Assembly (NCBI RefSeq): GCF_028288205.1
Contig: NZ_JAQBOD010000060.1
Location: forward strand, 1 to 36,432
Reading direction: 5' to 3'
Source of the DNA: Mucilaginibacter sp.
GTDB taxonomy: Bacteria; Bacteroidota; Bacteroidia; Sphingobacteriales; Sphingobacteriaceae
Length of the DNA stretch: 36,432 nucleotides
In this document: in pieces, positions 8,681 through 18,211 of the stretch
Layout of the letters: every line of letters begins with the position of its first letter
Position numbering within the stretch: position 1 is the stretch's first letter
Notes under the pieces: generated by a model
Told to the model about the DNA's origin: nothing
Seen by the model: only the letters and a program-made list of their open reading frames with translations
Databases searched by the model: none
Made by a program: the position numbers and the translations under genes

Positions 8681-9883
8681 CTACTGTTTCACTACGGTAT
8701 CAATAAATTTTTCGCTTTCAGTTTCCCAGTTCAATTTTGTTTGGCCGGCAGCATAACAAGCTTGTTTGGTTTGATAAAGCAATTCCCGGTTCTTATCAAA
8801 TTCAATTAAAATATTGGCTAAGTCCCGCTCATTATTATATATTTTCCCGGTATCCGGGTATTGCTGCAAAAACCGGGTTTGGGCAATTGTATTACTCGCT
8901 ATAACCGCCAACCCGCTTTGTATATAAGTAAATAGCTTGTTTGTAAGGCAAATGTTTCTGTTAAGCGGTGTATAAGGCTCCAGCGCCAGGCCAATGTCAA
9001 ACCGGCGGGCTATATTAAATATATCATCCGGAAACACGGGTTTATAAAAATATATAGTACAATTCGGTGCCGAACTTGATGCCAATTCGGTGAGGTGTGT
9101 TTCATAATGCGAGGCAGATTTGCCAAGTAAATGCAAATCTATTTTCAGGCCAGATAATCCCATGCCGTTAATGGCGGCTTCAACGCCCCGGCTGGGCCCA
9201 ACCGTTTGTGAAAACCAGAATAATTTCAGGGGCTTATTCTTATTGTTAATAATATTGAATGACGCTGTTTTAGGGAAAACGTTTACAATAGATGTGATTT
9301 TACGGTTATATAACAAATTATATCTTTCTGCAATTTGCGGGCTTGAAGTTGTCATGGAAGTAAGATGCGGGATATTTGCATCTTCAATAGCTATTCTCAA
9401 TTTAACACCTTCATTATCGATATCATCGCTAACCTCATTCCGGTGAAAGTCCTCGGCATCAAACCTAGATTTTACGTTGTTTTTTTTTGCTGCCAATATT
9501 GCAATTGGTAACGCGCCTAAAGTGTGTGCAATGTACATGTCAGCAGGGTGGGACGAGGCTTTTTTTAATTGCCACGCAAAATTTCTGTTTATCCGGGTAT
9601 TATTGGTATGGTTTATCAGCAGTATTAAAACGCCCGCTAAACGGTTTATTTTTGATATAAAAGAATTGCCTGTCCAATTAAGATACTGGCAAGTCCATGT
9701 AGGGTTAGCAGCAAGTATTTGTTGATCATACTCAACCAAATAATCAACATACTGGGTAAATATAATATGCACCTTAAACCCATAATGCGAGAAAGCCATA
9801 GCTTCTTTAACAAGCCGTGGATTAGACGATATGTGCCCGGTTGTAATTAAACAGATAGTTTTGCTTGCCTGAACTGTTGCCAT
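8681..9883 (-). CDS. GT4-like glycosyltransferase
   Basis: A 400-residue GT-B-type protein. It opens with KTICLITTGHISSNPRLVKE, the N-terminal pattern of a Bacteroidota GT4 subgroup, where a GH.S.NPR motif follows the first strand. The donor half has LFWFSQTVGPSRGVEAAI (about residue 220) and DIGLALEPYTPLNRNICL followed by TNKLFTYIQSGLAVIAS, the usual donor-binding and post-EX7E region. It likely adds a sugar during repeat-unit assembly. The ATG at 9881-9883 overlaps the upstream gene by 37 bases, the longest overlap in the operon; a later start is possible but would cut into the first beta-strand. Confidence 0.85.
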   Translation of the reverse strand: MATVQASKTICLITTGHISSNPRLVKEAMAFSHYGFKVHIIFTQYVDYLVEYDQQILAANPTWTCQYLNWTGNSFISKINRLAGVLILLINHTNNTRINRNFAWQLKKASSHPADMYIAHTLGALPIAILAAKKNNVKSRFDAEDFHRNEVSDDIDNEGVKLRIAIEDANIPHLTSMTTSSPQIAERYNLLYNRKITSIVNVFPKTASFNIINNKNKPLKLFWFSQTVGPSRGVEAAINGMGLSGLKIDLHLLGKSASHYETHLTELASSSAPNCTIYFYKPVFPDDIFNIARRFDIGLALEPYTPLNRNICLTNKLFTYIQSGLAVIASNTIAQTRFLQQYPDTGKIYNNERDLANILIEFDKNRELLYQTKQACYAAGQTKLNWETESEKFIDTVVKQ

Positions 9884-11106
9884 TTATCAAAAACTGTTTC
9901 TGCTAATTTTTGCCTGTATTGCGCCCATTGGTATCCTTTGGCTTTTTGCATTGCCGCATTACCAAATAGAGCCACTTCTGAAGGATGGGCGACACACCAT
10001 TGCATTTGTTTGGCTAAGACATCCACATTAGCGGCCGGTATGATCCAGCCATCCTTCATATGGTTAATTATATCCGGCCCGCAACTATTTTCTGACGCTA
10101 TAACTGGTAAACCCTGTGACATGGCCTCGGTTACCACCATACCAAATCCATCGGCCAGTGTAGGTAGTACAAAAACGTTCGCCTTTTTATACAGCTCCAT
10201 TAACTCTGAATGGGGGATATTTTCTTTGATGATCACTTTTCCCGGCAAATCGCTGCGCAAATGTTCGGGCAGCACCATTTTACCTATGAGCCATAGTTCG
10301 GCTTCACTTGCTGTAAAGTTACATTCACGCCAGGCCCGGTATAATATATGCGCGGCTTTTCTTAAAGACTGATTGCCGGCATATAAAAACACCATAGGCT
10401 TGTGGTTAGATTGCAACCTGGTAATATCCGCCACTGGAGGGAAAGACAAGGGTATAATACTGATTCTTCCCGTATCGACACCACCCGCTACCAGTGTTTT
10501 TTGGGTAAAGGTTGAATTGCATAAAACAAGCGAGGCGAGGCTTAGTTCCTCATCACGTCGCTTGTTTCGTTTATCCGCTTTTTTATTAACCAGTAATTCT
10601 GATGACGCACTACTTAATTCAGGATATAGCACGATTTGTTGTTTTGCAATCGTACTAAAAAACGTATGATGCTGGCTTGGCTGCTCATATACACTGAACA
10701 GGTTAAGTTCACTCGCTTTCTTCAAAGTAGCAAGAGCGGCATGTTCATAGGTGTGCACAACATCAATTGCGGAGGTAAGCTGATCTGCCACCCATCTGTC
10801 AAAGCTCAGTTCAGCCCATTCCCATATTTTGTCGGTTATAACCGGTCCCAATTTGCGTGCTGATAAACTTCTGATCAGTTCAGGAAAAGGTCGGGTAGCA
10901 AATTTTTCAATAGGTAGTTGATGAAACGAACGTCGTTGCACTTCTTTTGCTACTGGTCCAAATTTTTTCAGGAAGGAAGAAATATAATTATCAGGATGAT
11001 CCAAAAAAGAGGTATAAAACTTTTCGAGGTATCCCGCATCATGATAAGCCATCACTGTTTGCTGTACATGTGGCGCTACCGAAGGATTAGAGACAGCAAT
11101 TTTCAT
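9847..11106 (-). CDS. GT4 family glycosyltransferase
   Basis: A 419-residue GT-B enzyme. The N-terminal domain opens MKIAVSNPSVAPHVQQTVMA and contains DVVHTYEHAALATLKKA. The C-terminal donor domain shows VFLYAGNQSLRKAAHILYRA (about residue 245), then VFVLPTLADGFGMVVTEAMS, with the family's DGFG and following glutamate of the EX7E site, and GLPVIASENSCGPDII. It is expected to be cytoplasmic and membrane-associated. Its 3' end overlaps the next GT by 37 bases and its 5' end overlaps the upstream GT by 20 bases. By eye its sequence is somewhat richer in G+C than the genes further along the operon. The substrate is unknown. Confidence 0.88.
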   Translation of the reverse strand: MKIAVSNPSVAPHVQQTVMAYHDAGYLEKFYTSFLDHPDNYISSFLKKFGPVAKEVQRRSFHQLPIEKFATRPFPELIRSLSARKLGPVITDKIWEWAELSFDRWVADQLTSAIDVVHTYEHAALATLKKASELNLFSVYEQPSQHHTFFSTIAKQQIVLYPELSSASSELLVNKKADKRNKRRDEELSLASLVLCNSTFTQKTLVAGGVDTGRISIIPLSFPPVADITRLQSNHKPMVFLYAGNQSLRKAAHILYRAWRECNFTASEAELWLIGKMVLPEHLRSDLPGKVIIKENIPHSELMELYKKANVFVLPTLADGFGMVVTEAMSQGLPVIASENSCGPDIINHMKDGWIIPAANVDVLAKQMQWCVAHPSEVALFGNAAMQKAKGYQWAQYRQKLAETVFDKWQQFRQAKLSV

Positions 11107-12121
11107 TAGTTCGTATTATTTGCTTATATATATGGAGATACCGCGCGACAATCACTGCAGCCGAAAAGCGTTCTTCTGTAATTTCCCTGATTCGTTTTCT
11201 GTTTAGAAGATGTATCAGGTTTATTTTCTCCATCAGTTCATGAGTTGTTTCTGCGTAGTATCCTGTAATACCATTTTCAATAACCTCGGGTACCGCGCCT
11301 CTGTTGAAACCAATAACCGGCGTGCCACAGGCCATGGCTTCTATCATTACAATGCCGAAGGGTTCATTCCAATGAATAGGCATTAAAAGTGCAGAAGCAT
11401 TTTGTAACAGCTCGTTTTTTTGTATATCATCAACAGCCCCTATATACGTGATTTGTTCATTTAGCGACGGTTTGATCTGTGTATCAAAATAATCCTGTTC
11501 CTGAGCCGGAATATTTCCTGCTATTATTAGTTTTCTATTAGTTTTTTGAGCGATCTCAATAGCTGTGTGGGTGCCTTTTATTGCTTCTATACGCCCAAGA
11601 AACACAAGCGGTGCACCAGTGTTAACCGTTGCGGACGCATGATATTTTGAAATATCGATACCATTATAAACAGTATAAGCCTGGGCGAAAGGCTTAAGTT
11701 TATCAGTAATATAATTACTGCATCCTGTAAAAGCGAGTGTGTCTTTTGCACATAGCTTGACTGCTTTTTTAATCTGGCTTATCGTAGGTTCGCGCTGATA
11801 ACTCATTAATTTAGGGACGCTCAGTGGCATTTGAGGCAGCAAATAGCCGAGCCTGCCAAAGCTATGGACGATATCAAATTTATTAGACAGGAGCGTTTTA
11901 TTTATGATCAGCGCATTGGATATATTATCTTTAATACCGTTGCCTGTTGTTTTATAGGGTACTAATTTGCACATAACTTTCGAGTCTTTGTGTGCAAACA
12001 GCGTAACGGTGTGCCCTTGTTTTACAAGCCCATTTATCAATAGATCGATTATTCGCTCAATACCTCCATATAGTTTAGGTGGAACAGGAATGACGGGATC
12101 CGCTGTAATAGCTATATTCAA
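11087..12121 (-). CDS. GT4 family glycosyltransferase
   Basis: A 344-residue GT-B protein with an N-terminus of the PPKLYGGIER type (MNIAITADPVIPVPPKLYGG), a recognisable GT4 subgroup whose glycine-rich loop follows the first strand. The donor half has LVFLGRIEAIKGTHTAIEIA (about residue 183) and LLMPIHWNEPFGIVMIEAMA with the EX7E glutamates, then CGTPVIGFNRGAVPEVI. The start is TTG at 12119-12121; it overlaps the upstream FkbM stop in a TTGA arrangement identical to that at 1814-1817. This subgroup is often annotated as mannosyl- or glucosyltransferase, but the sugar cannot be read from the sequence. Confidence 0.9.
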   Translation of the reverse strand: MNIAITADPVIPVPPKLYGGIERIIDLLINGLVKQGHTVTLFAHKDSKVMCKLVPYKTTGNGIKDNISNALIINKTLLSNKFDIVHSFGRLGYLLPQMPLSVPKLMSYQREPTISQIKKAVKLCAKDTLAFTGCSNYITDKLKPFAQAYTVYNGIDISKYHASATVNTGAPLVFLGRIEAIKGTHTAIEIAQKTNRKLIIAGNIPAQEQDYFDTQIKPSLNEQITYIGAVDDIQKNELLQNASALLMPIHWNEPFGIVMIEAMACGTPVIGFNRGAVPEVIENGITGYYAETTHELMEKINLIHLLNRKRIREITEERFSAAVIVARYLHIYKQIIRTNENCCL

Positions 12122-12849
12122 GTCAGCAAGCTTTTTTTGATGTACAGATTATTAGAATACCATAAACGCCGGCGGTCATAAAAATGCCTCCTGGTTTCGT
12201 ATATTCCACACAATTGAAAATTGTTTGCTTCCATGTATTCTTCGACGTCCGAGAAATGAACTTTTGTAGGCTCTCGCTCATAGCCCACCTCTAAATAAAT
12301 ACATTTCACGCCAGATTGTATTAATGAACCGGATCCATTTAAAACTTCAAATTCAAATCCTTCGACATCAATTTTTAATATATCAATGTGCGTTAAATGC
12401 TTTTCTAATAAAAAATCATCAAGGCGGTTTATAGTTATTTCTTCAGACCCAACAATGTCTTGGTGCGGTTCTGTTATTTTTAAAGAGTTTATGGTGTTTT
12501 CGCCGCTTAATAAAATGTTTACTTTCTCATTTTTTGCCCCTAACCCTGCATTAATTGCGAGTATATTATTTATTCTCGAAGTATTTTGAACCAAAATTTT
12601 ATAAGTGTCATTTACAGGTTCGAAAGCATAAACAGACGCATCAGGAAACCAGGAATTAATATTTAATGAAACATCGCCAACGTTGGCGCCAGCATCAACA
12701 ATTACCGACGCATTTGAGAGTATTCTTTTAACGTCATAAATCCAATCTCTTCCAAACGGATAGGTTTTCTGGACAAATTTAGAATCAAGATGAATGAAAC
12801 ACTGTTCCATTTTATTTAAAAACTGCCCTGCAAATAATTTCCAGTTCAT
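12118..12849 (-). CDS. FkbM family methyltransferase
   Basis: A 243-residue FkbM-type SAM methyltransferase. SAM-binding motif I is IVDAGANVGDVSLNI (about residue 52), followed by VYAFEPVNDTYKIL with the acidic residue that binds the ribose. The family signature ILKIDVEGFEFEVLNGSGSL is near residue 155. It is shorter than the FkbM at 4361-5248 and lacks that protein's long N-terminal extension. It presumably O-methylates a sugar hydroxyl of the repeat unit; which one is unknown. Its ATG overlaps the upstream GT2 stop by four bases (ATGA), a typical coupled pair. Confidence 0.9.
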   Translation of the reverse strand: MNWKLFAGQFLNKMEQCFIHLDSKFVQKTYPFGRDWIYDVKRILSNASVIVDAGANVGDVSLNINSWFPDASVYAFEPVNDTYKILVQNTSRINNILAINAGLGAKNEKVNILLSGENTINSLKITEPHQDIVGSEEITINRLDDFLLEKHLTHIDILKIDVEGFEFEVLNGSGSLIQSGVKCIYLEVGYEREPTKVHFSDVEEYMEANNFQLCGIYETRRHFYDRRRLWYSNNLYIKKSLLT

Positions 12850-13850
12850 AAGATTTTGGATTCATTAACCCTATCGCGGGTGTTTTTTAATAGGTTTTCC
12901 CAAAGTTTACCATAGGTATTCTTCGCGTTTGCACACCTATATAATAGCAATGGGTATTTGATGTTATATAACACAAAGGTTAACCACTCATACATGGTGG
13001 CGTATTTTAACAACTTACGGCTTGATTTGCAGGTGAGGCCGGTATATAATAACCTAAAGTATGACCGTAGTTTGTTCTGCCTGGCATCATCCCATAATTT
13101 CTGTGCGTATTCATTATCGGGTTCAATACATTTAAAAAAGCTATCAATTAACAATAAAGCATGCTCATACATTCCGTCAAGATTGTTTTGCCGGGCGGTA
13201 TCAATGGTTAATGCAAAATTGGCTAATGGTTTGTTTATAAATAACAAGGGATGTGGAAACGCGCGTTCATGTATAGCTTCGATAAAATCAACCCTAATAT
13301 TAGCAGGTACTTTGTAGTTACGTAAATTAAGATCATTCCTTATTATCGTACTACAATTGGAGTGGTGATAGTTAAAAATATGTTTGAATTGCGGGAAGGA
13401 TATTAATTTCGATGTTTCTTTTTCAGTTGTCATCTTTCTGGATGTATCTGATACCTTATTCCAGATATGTCCTTCTTTTTCCTGCCAAACGTTAATACCA
13501 GCAAACGCTACAGAACAAAAAGTATGCTGTTCCATAGCAGCAATCATATCTTCTAAAAAAGTATTTTCCCACCAGTTGTCATCTTCAAGCAAACACAAGT
13601 ATTTGTCTGGCGCTGGTTCAAACATTAAATTGAAAGTAGCCACAGCACCCAGGTTTACAGTATGGTTTATTATTGTAAACCTGCTATCATTTAATGAACT
13701 TATATATTTTTCCGGAAAATTGTCTTTCGGATCATCATTATGGACTTCGCAAACCCAATCTTTAAAAGTTTGATTTAGCAAACTATCAATACTCCTGGGC
13801 AATAAATGATTACGGCGGTATGTTGGCAGAAATACTTTTATCGTAGCCAT
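12846..13850 (-). CDS. GT2 family glycosyltransferase
   Basis: A 334-residue GT-A enzyme of family 2. It begins IKVFLPTYRRNHLLPRSIDS with the first strand and arginine-containing loop, has a CEVHNDDPKDN acidic site, and carries the metal-binding acidic motif as CLLEDDNWWEN (about residue 87). Family members invert the anomeric configuration. About 120 residues after the catalytic domain are rich in aromatic and basic residues and may associate with the membrane or form an acceptor-binding lid. It overlaps the neighbouring FkbM and GT2 genes at both ends (4 and 13 bases). The donor and acceptor are unknown. Confidence 0.88.
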   Translation of the reverse strand: MATIKVFLPTYRRNHLLPRSIDSLLNQTFKDWVCEVHNDDPKDNFPEKYISSLNDSRFTIINHTVNLGAVATFNLMFEPAPDKYLCLLEDDNWWENTFLEDMIAAMEQHTFCSVAFAGINVWQEKEGHIWNKVSDTSRKMTTEKETSKLISFPQFKHIFNYHHSNCSTIIRNDLNLRNYKVPANIRVDFIEAIHERAFPHPLLFINKPLANFALTIDTARQNNLDGMYEHALLLIDSFFKCIEPDNEYAQKLWDDARQNKLRSYFRLLYTGLTCKSSRKLLKYATMYEWLTFVLYNIKYPLLLYRCANAKNTYGKLWENLLKNTRDRVNESKIL

Positions 13851-14794
13851 TTGGTAATTTTTTTAGCTAGTTTCCAGCCAATAAACTTGCTTAAAAATTT
13901 ACCCTTCTTAGATGAAGCCCATTCAATATTACTACCTCCTAAGTCTTTAATTTCTTTTTTAAGTAAACTGCATAGCTCGGGATATTCCGGGTAGAAATAG
14001 TATATCAATTGTTGTAAGCAATTAGCGCTAAGTAAGCGTGTGCGCATATTATCTTTTGTTGAAATTAAGTATTGGGTTGACTTTAAAACTGCGTAATATG
14101 CCGACTGGGCATGAGCATTACTTAACTGACTTGATAGGCTTTGATTACCTGAACGATAGTATAATGTGGAACTATCACTAAAAATAACTTCGTTGGCAGC
14201 CAATATAGTTCTTGTAAAATACTCGGTATCATCAAACAAACATAGCTTCTCATCCCATAACCCGACTTTTCCAATAAGCTGTCTTGGTATAAGAAAGATG
14301 CCTGGATTAGTCATTGATTGGGCGTTTTTCCATGAGCTGCATATCCATTGAACAGATGACATTGTTTGCCAGCATTCTTCAGGACTGAATTTGAAAGTTG
14401 CTATGTCATTATTATAAAATCTTCCCCATTTAGAAGAAATTATACAGCTATCACTTTTAGTTAATGATACTTGGTGAGCAATCATTTTGGCATTGATAAG
14501 GTCATCGCCGTCTAAAAATTTTATAAATTCACCATTAGCAATTTTATAGCCAGCGTTTCGAGCTGCAGATGCACCTAAATTAGGTTGATCAATTAACTTT
14601 ACAAAGGCATTGCTTTTATAGTCATTTTCAATAATCTGCTTTGTATTATCGGTCGAACCATCGTTAACAATTATGACTTCAATATTTGAGTAGGTTTGCT
14701 TTATTACAGACTGGATAGTGTTACTAATGTATTTTTCAACATTGTAAGCGGGTATGATCACCGAAACTAATGGAAACGCTATACCTTTTTCCAT
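13838..14794 (-). CDS. GT2 family glycosyltransferase
   Basis: A 318-residue GT2 enzyme with a textbook N-terminal domain. It shows VSVIIPAYNVEKYISNTIQS, then VIIVNDGSTDNTKQII (first aspartate pair), then GASAARNAGYKIANGEFIKF followed by LDGDD, the DXD metal site at about residue 96. A downstream WDEKLCLFDDTEYFTR block supplies the ED-type catalytic region. It likely makes a beta-linked sugar in the repeat unit. The gene overlaps both neighbours, by 13 bases downstream and 16 bases upstream. No membrane helix is evident. Confidence 0.92.
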   Translation of the reverse strand: MEKGIAFPLVSVIIPAYNVEKYISNTIQSVIKQTYSNIEVIIVNDGSTDNTKQIIENDYKSNAFVKLIDQPNLGASAARNAGYKIANGEFIKFLDGDDLINAKMIAHQVSLTKSDSCIISSKWGRFYNNDIATFKFSPEECWQTMSSVQWICSSWKNAQSMTNPGIFLIPRQLIGKVGLWDEKLCLFDDTEYFTRTILAANEVIFSDSSTLYYRSGNQSLSSQLSNAHAQSAYYAVLKSTQYLISTKDNMRTRLLSANCLQQLIYYFYPEYPELCSLLKKEIKDLGGSNIEWASSKKGKFLSKFIGWKLAKKITKWLR

Positions 14795-15699
14795 GCCTGT
14801 TTATAATACCATTGCTTTGATGTGGCAACATAGTGATACAATATTGCTGTAGGACGGGTTGCTTCTTGTTTATCCGGCATTACTATATATTCCATTTTAT
14901 CAGCAACCAATATTGGTTGCCCGGCAACTAGCATTGCACTCAATGCCTGTTCAAGCAAATAGCTTGTGCCTTCTTTGCCTTCCAGCTGGCCTATCCATTG
15001 TTCTAACTTATCCCAGTTAATGAGCTCGCTTTTTAATCCAACCGCACCTACATTTAAGTTGGGAACTATTGTATGGCCGCTTAATTGCTCCATTAAATTT
15101 ATCGAATAATGATAAGAGCAAATAGGGTCAAATAAAAAGAAAGGTTGTTGGGGATTTTTTAACCAGTTTATTACTTGTGTGGGGTGTTTAAAAAAAAGCA
15201 TATCAGAGTCGAGAACCATTTTCCAGCCTGTTGACCCAACATGAATATCTGTTAGTTTTTTAATATGCGGATAAATAGTCCTTTTTTTATTAATATGAGG
15301 ATACTTTAAAGGCGGCAGAAGTTCATTGACTAATACTTCAATTTGTTCCTTAGTTTTGACAATACTGTCGGGGAATTGAGTTTTTATTTTTTTGATCAAC
15401 TCTTTATCCAACGTGCCATCATCGATAAAAACAGGCCGTATTGTATTATTACATACTTTGACTAAAGAGTACATGCAAAATGCCGTTAACGGCCAAAACT
15501 TTTTTCCGGTTAAAAAATATACGTTCGCGTCGATTTTGGATGGCTTTTTTATATGTAATTTTTGCGCAGATTTGGCCATATTCTTCTTGCCTTTTTCAAT
15601 AAGAATAAAATTTACAATGCCGCCACATTGCCTAACTTGCTTTAACCATGATAATGGCCTGTAATAAATACTATATACTATTTTGCCTTTAAACGACAT
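14779..15699 (-). CDS. GT-A type glycosyltransferase, GT8-like
   Basis: A 306-residue protein. After a basic 40-residue N-terminal region it has a nucleotide-diphospho-sugar transferase-like core: NVYFLTGKKFWPLTAFCMYS, then PVFIDDGTLDKEL, then KMVLDSDMLFF with a DXD-type DSD metal site (about residue 157), then NLNVGAVGLKSEL, matching the substrate-binding strand of GT8-like folds, and LYHYVATSKQWYY near the end. It is probably a retaining glycosyltransferase, but the family assignment is tentative. It is the last operon gene before the divergent exostosin remnant, with only 57 bases between them. Confidence 0.72.
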   Translation of the reverse strand: MSFKGKIVYSIYYRPLSWLKQVRQCGGIVNFILIEKGKKNMAKSAQKLHIKKPSKIDANVYFLTGKKFWPLTAFCMYSLVKVCNNTIRPVFIDDGTLDKELIKKIKTQFPDSIVKTKEQIEVLVNELLPPLKYPHINKKRTIYPHIKKLTDIHVGSTGWKMVLDSDMLFFKHPTQVINWLKNPQQPFFLFDPICSYHYSINLMEQLSGHTIVPNLNVGAVGLKSELINWDKLEQWIGQLEGKEGTSYLLEQALSAMLVAGQPILVADKMEYIVMPDKQEATRPTAILYHYVATSKQWYYKQAWKKV

Positions 15700-15756
15700 G
15701 ATAATTGAAGCATCTGATAAAAGAAGATTTGCTTATGTTTATTTATTATTGCATTA

Positions 15757-16396
15757 ATGAGAATATTACTGGTTTTTGATTTAATAACAGACAATGATTC
15801 AAAACAAACTATTTTAAATCGTTTGGCAGAAATTGCAGAAACTTCCAAGTCAAAAGAGTTTTTTTTTGAATTTAACGATGTCGAAAAAGCTGACGAACTT
15901 TTATTTCTAATACATGGGCTTGATGAAAAAAAAATATTAAGCATACCTGATCATACTTTAGTAAAGCAATTTCCCGCTAAAAGTTTTTTATGGTGCGACA
16001 GGGATATACCTATACTTCCGGGACTTTTTGCAGCTTTACCGCCCCAAATCTTTGATTCAAAATTACACCGCACTGTGTTTTATATGTCTAAATCTAATAA
16101 TTGTATTCCTGATTTGGATTTGGTTGTAAATGAACCAAAGTATCTTGCTTTGTTCCAGGGAAGTATTTCTTCAAACCGGAAACGATTATTAAAATAAAAT
16201 TCACATCGCGGCTTTTTGTTAAAGCAACAGACTCCGTATGGGCCGGTTTTATATTTGGGAAAGGACTTGATAATTCCTTAACCAACGTTCGCGAGTACGC
16301 AAGGTTCATTTTAATTCTAAATTTTTTATTTGTCCAAAAGGGAATGGTGTTTCGTCGTACCGACTGAAAGCAATGATACCATTTTATATGAAATAA
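15757..16396 (+). pseudogene. Decayed exostosin-type (GT47-like) glycosyltransferase gene, opposite strand
   Basis: The first frame (15757-16197) encodes 146 residues ending FQGSISSNRKRLLK, the exostosin-type RGS..S..R motif. Reading continues one frame over from about 16188 with KATDSVWAGFIFGKGL and REYARF. From about 16320 a third frame gives FICPKGNGVSSYRLKAM, the conserved CP+GNG.SS.R block of the family, and stops at 16394-16396. So at least two frameshifts separate three collinear pieces of one protein. The expected GCIP...LPF end is not readable and may be partly present out of frame up to about 16450. It is the only gene within 1-32186 that runs on the plus strand. An authentic dead gene is the best reading; sequencing error at two places is the alternative. 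Confidence 0.75.
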
Positions 16397-16451
16397 TGCA
16401 ACCCATAAAGCAGCTACTATACGCAAAAGTTCAATAAGGTGATTCTGTTAT

Positions 16452-17381
16452 TCATTTTTGACCCGCTAATGCTTCAAATGTGCCGCAGGCTCCATTCCAA
16501 TTTATATAGGCAATCGGGCCGCTCCATGGTTTATATTTAAACCATGCTTTTATTTTTCGAAGTATCAAGGTGTTAGTATTGATCATTGCCCATGGGCATA
16601 TATTGTGCTTAAGTAAAAGGCGTACCCATGATTTCGATGATTCATAATTAAGTTTTGATAGATAAGTAGCAGTAAGCCTTGACGCCGGAATAATGTGGTC
16701 TAACTCAAGATCAGGAAAATAAGCAAGGGCAAAGCCTTGCTTAAGTATTTGAATATTTATCTCGTTATCGCCACCAGAAGCCAAATTGCCTGCCGATCGA
16801 TCTGTAATCATGTCAGCTGTATTTAAACTTGTACTGTATTCAAAAAACAATTGTTTTCTAATGGACAATCCTGCACCCACCGGCGCAAAATTCGGATATC
16901 CCGATAAGAGGTTGGCGTCCGAAACCAAGGCATGGCCACCAAAATCTCTTATGGCGAGCATGCTCCAAAAAATTTCGGTCCAGGGATCAGGGGCGCTATC
17001 AATAAACAAACCTTTTATTTTGCCGCCTATGGCACCAATGTTCGGGTTGTTGTTAAAATGATGCAATACGGTTTCTAAATAACTGTTAGCTAAAATATTG
17101 TCATCATCTACCATTACTATTATGTTTGCATTAGCGTTATTAACACCTGTTACCCGGCTATGGGTTAAACCTTGTTTAGACTCGTTAATTAATTTGGCAT
17201 TTGGATGCCACGTAAGATCAATAGTTTGCAAAACATTATTGTTTGAATTGTTATCAACAATAATCAACTCCCAATCTTCAAGGGGCAACGTTTGATTTTT
17301 TAATGAATTTAACGCTGTTTCAAGATATGATGCAACCGGATTGTATGAGGGTACGATTACCGTTATGTTAAGTTGAGACAA
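16452..17381 (-). CDS. GT2 family glycosyltransferase
   Basis: A 309-residue GT2 enzyme. It contains ITVIVPSYNPVASYLETALN, then WELIIVDNNSNNN, then HSRVTGVNNANANIIVMV followed by DDDN, the metal-binding acidic motif at about residue 95. GAIGGKIKGLF and PNFAPVGAGLSIRKQLFFEY, with GGDNEINI further on, are the usual acceptor-side and catalytic blocks of this subgroup. The start is TTG (17379-17381): the only upstream in-frame option before a TAA is not a normal start, and the TTG precedes the first strand by three residues. It begins 8 bases after the upstream gene, and its 3' end runs up to the exostosin remnant. Confidence 0.9.
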   Translation of the reverse strand: MSQLNITVIVPSYNPVASYLETALNSLKNQTLPLEDWELIIVDNNSNNNVLQTIDLTWHPNAKLINESKQGLTHSRVTGVNNANANIIVMVDDDNILANSYLETVLHHFNNNPNIGAIGGKIKGLFIDSAPDPWTEIFWSMLAIRDFGGHALVSDANLLSGYPNFAPVGAGLSIRKQLFFEYSTSLNTADMITDRSAGNLASGGDNEINIQILKQGFALAYFPDLELDHIIPASRLTATYLSKLNYESSKSWVRLLLKHNICPWAMINTNTLILRKIKAWFKYKPWSGPIAYINWNGACGTFEALAGQK

Positions 17382-17389
17382 GGCAGATA

Positions 17390-18211
17390 TCAGTGTTTTT
17401 TATTGAATAGTTTTTTATTGATACCACGGTAATAGTTTGCAAAAAAAGCACGTGTATTGAATTTTACCAACTTAATAATATCCCTGTTAAGCATATTAGC
17501 GTATATCAGTGCAAAATCATGATTGTAAGGGAAATAAGTTCGTCGCCAAGCATTGTCATGCCTTATGGCATTTACATCATTTGCTACTTTTTTTAAGGCT
17601 GAAAAAGGACGGCCATGCAAGATCTTTACTGTCTGAATAACAAAATTAGGGTAGTAAATTATGAAATTATAGGCCGATGAAAATACCGCAAATTTCACAT
17701 CAGAATCGTACAGTGTTTTGCGCAAATGATATTGATCTGTTACTACCTGTGGATTGGTGTTAAAAGAAATCTCCCATGCATCAATTAAGTTTTTTACGGC
17801 GGATGTTAATTTATAGGCTATTACCCCGGTATTAAATTCAGGCATCGCGTTACTTACATCGGGCATTTGGTACTCATATCCTTCGTCGGCCTGGTGTATT
17901 GCAAATTCTCGATAGTCCAATATTTTAAAAAGATCATCCAATTTATCCGCCACATAAGTATCTGTATCCAGAAAAACTGTCTGCTCGAAAGGGCTATGGC
18001 GTATTAATAATTTGTCTTTATAGTTAAAGTTTGCCCGTTGTATAATTACAATATCAAACAGAGCTTCAGGTAGCACATGGGCAGCCGAATCAGTTATTAA
18101 TGCAATAGGGTAACTGTTATGTTCTCTACATGATATCGCCGATTGTATGGCTTCGGCAACGTATTTTTCGCCGGTGGCTATATATAAAACGCCTTTATTT
18201 AATTTCACCAT
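17390..18211 (-). CDS. GT-A type glycosyltransferase, GT8-like/nucleotide-diphospho-sugar transferase
   Basis: A 273-residue protein with a single GT-A domain. The core runs [20 protein letters not shown], then [10 protein letters not shown], then [13 protein letters not shown] with the DXD metal site at about residue 82. [13 protein letters not shown] (about residue 123) is the substrate-binding N-x-G strand, and [14 protein letters not shown] matches the later DQ motif of the GT8-like clan. It lacks the HFTG.DKPW ending of classical GT8 proteins. It likely transfers a sugar with retention of configuration, but the donor is unknown. The ATG overlaps the upstream hexapeptide acyltransferase by 17 bases. 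Confidence 0.78.
   Translation of the reverse strand: MVKLNKGVLYIATGEKYVAEAIQSAISCREHNSYPIALITDSAAHVLPEALFDIVIIQRANFNYKDKLLIRHSPFEQTVFLDTDTYVADKLDDLFKILDYREFAIHQADEGYEYQMPDVSNAMPEFNTGVIAYKLTSAVKNLIDAWEISFNTNPQVVTDQYHLRKTLYDSDVKFAVFSSAYNFIIYYPNFVIQTVKILHGRPFSALKKVANDVNAIRHDNAWRRTYFPYNHDFALIYANMLNRDIIKLVKFNTRAFFANYYRGINKKLFNKKH

Noticed and set aside
16094..16426. A 110-residue minus-strand frame, seemingly filling the space between two glycosyltransferase genes.
   Set aside because: It is antisense to the exostosin remnant, whose three plus-strand frames carry recognisable family motifs. The minus-strand translation shows no motif and does not fit the operon overlap pattern.
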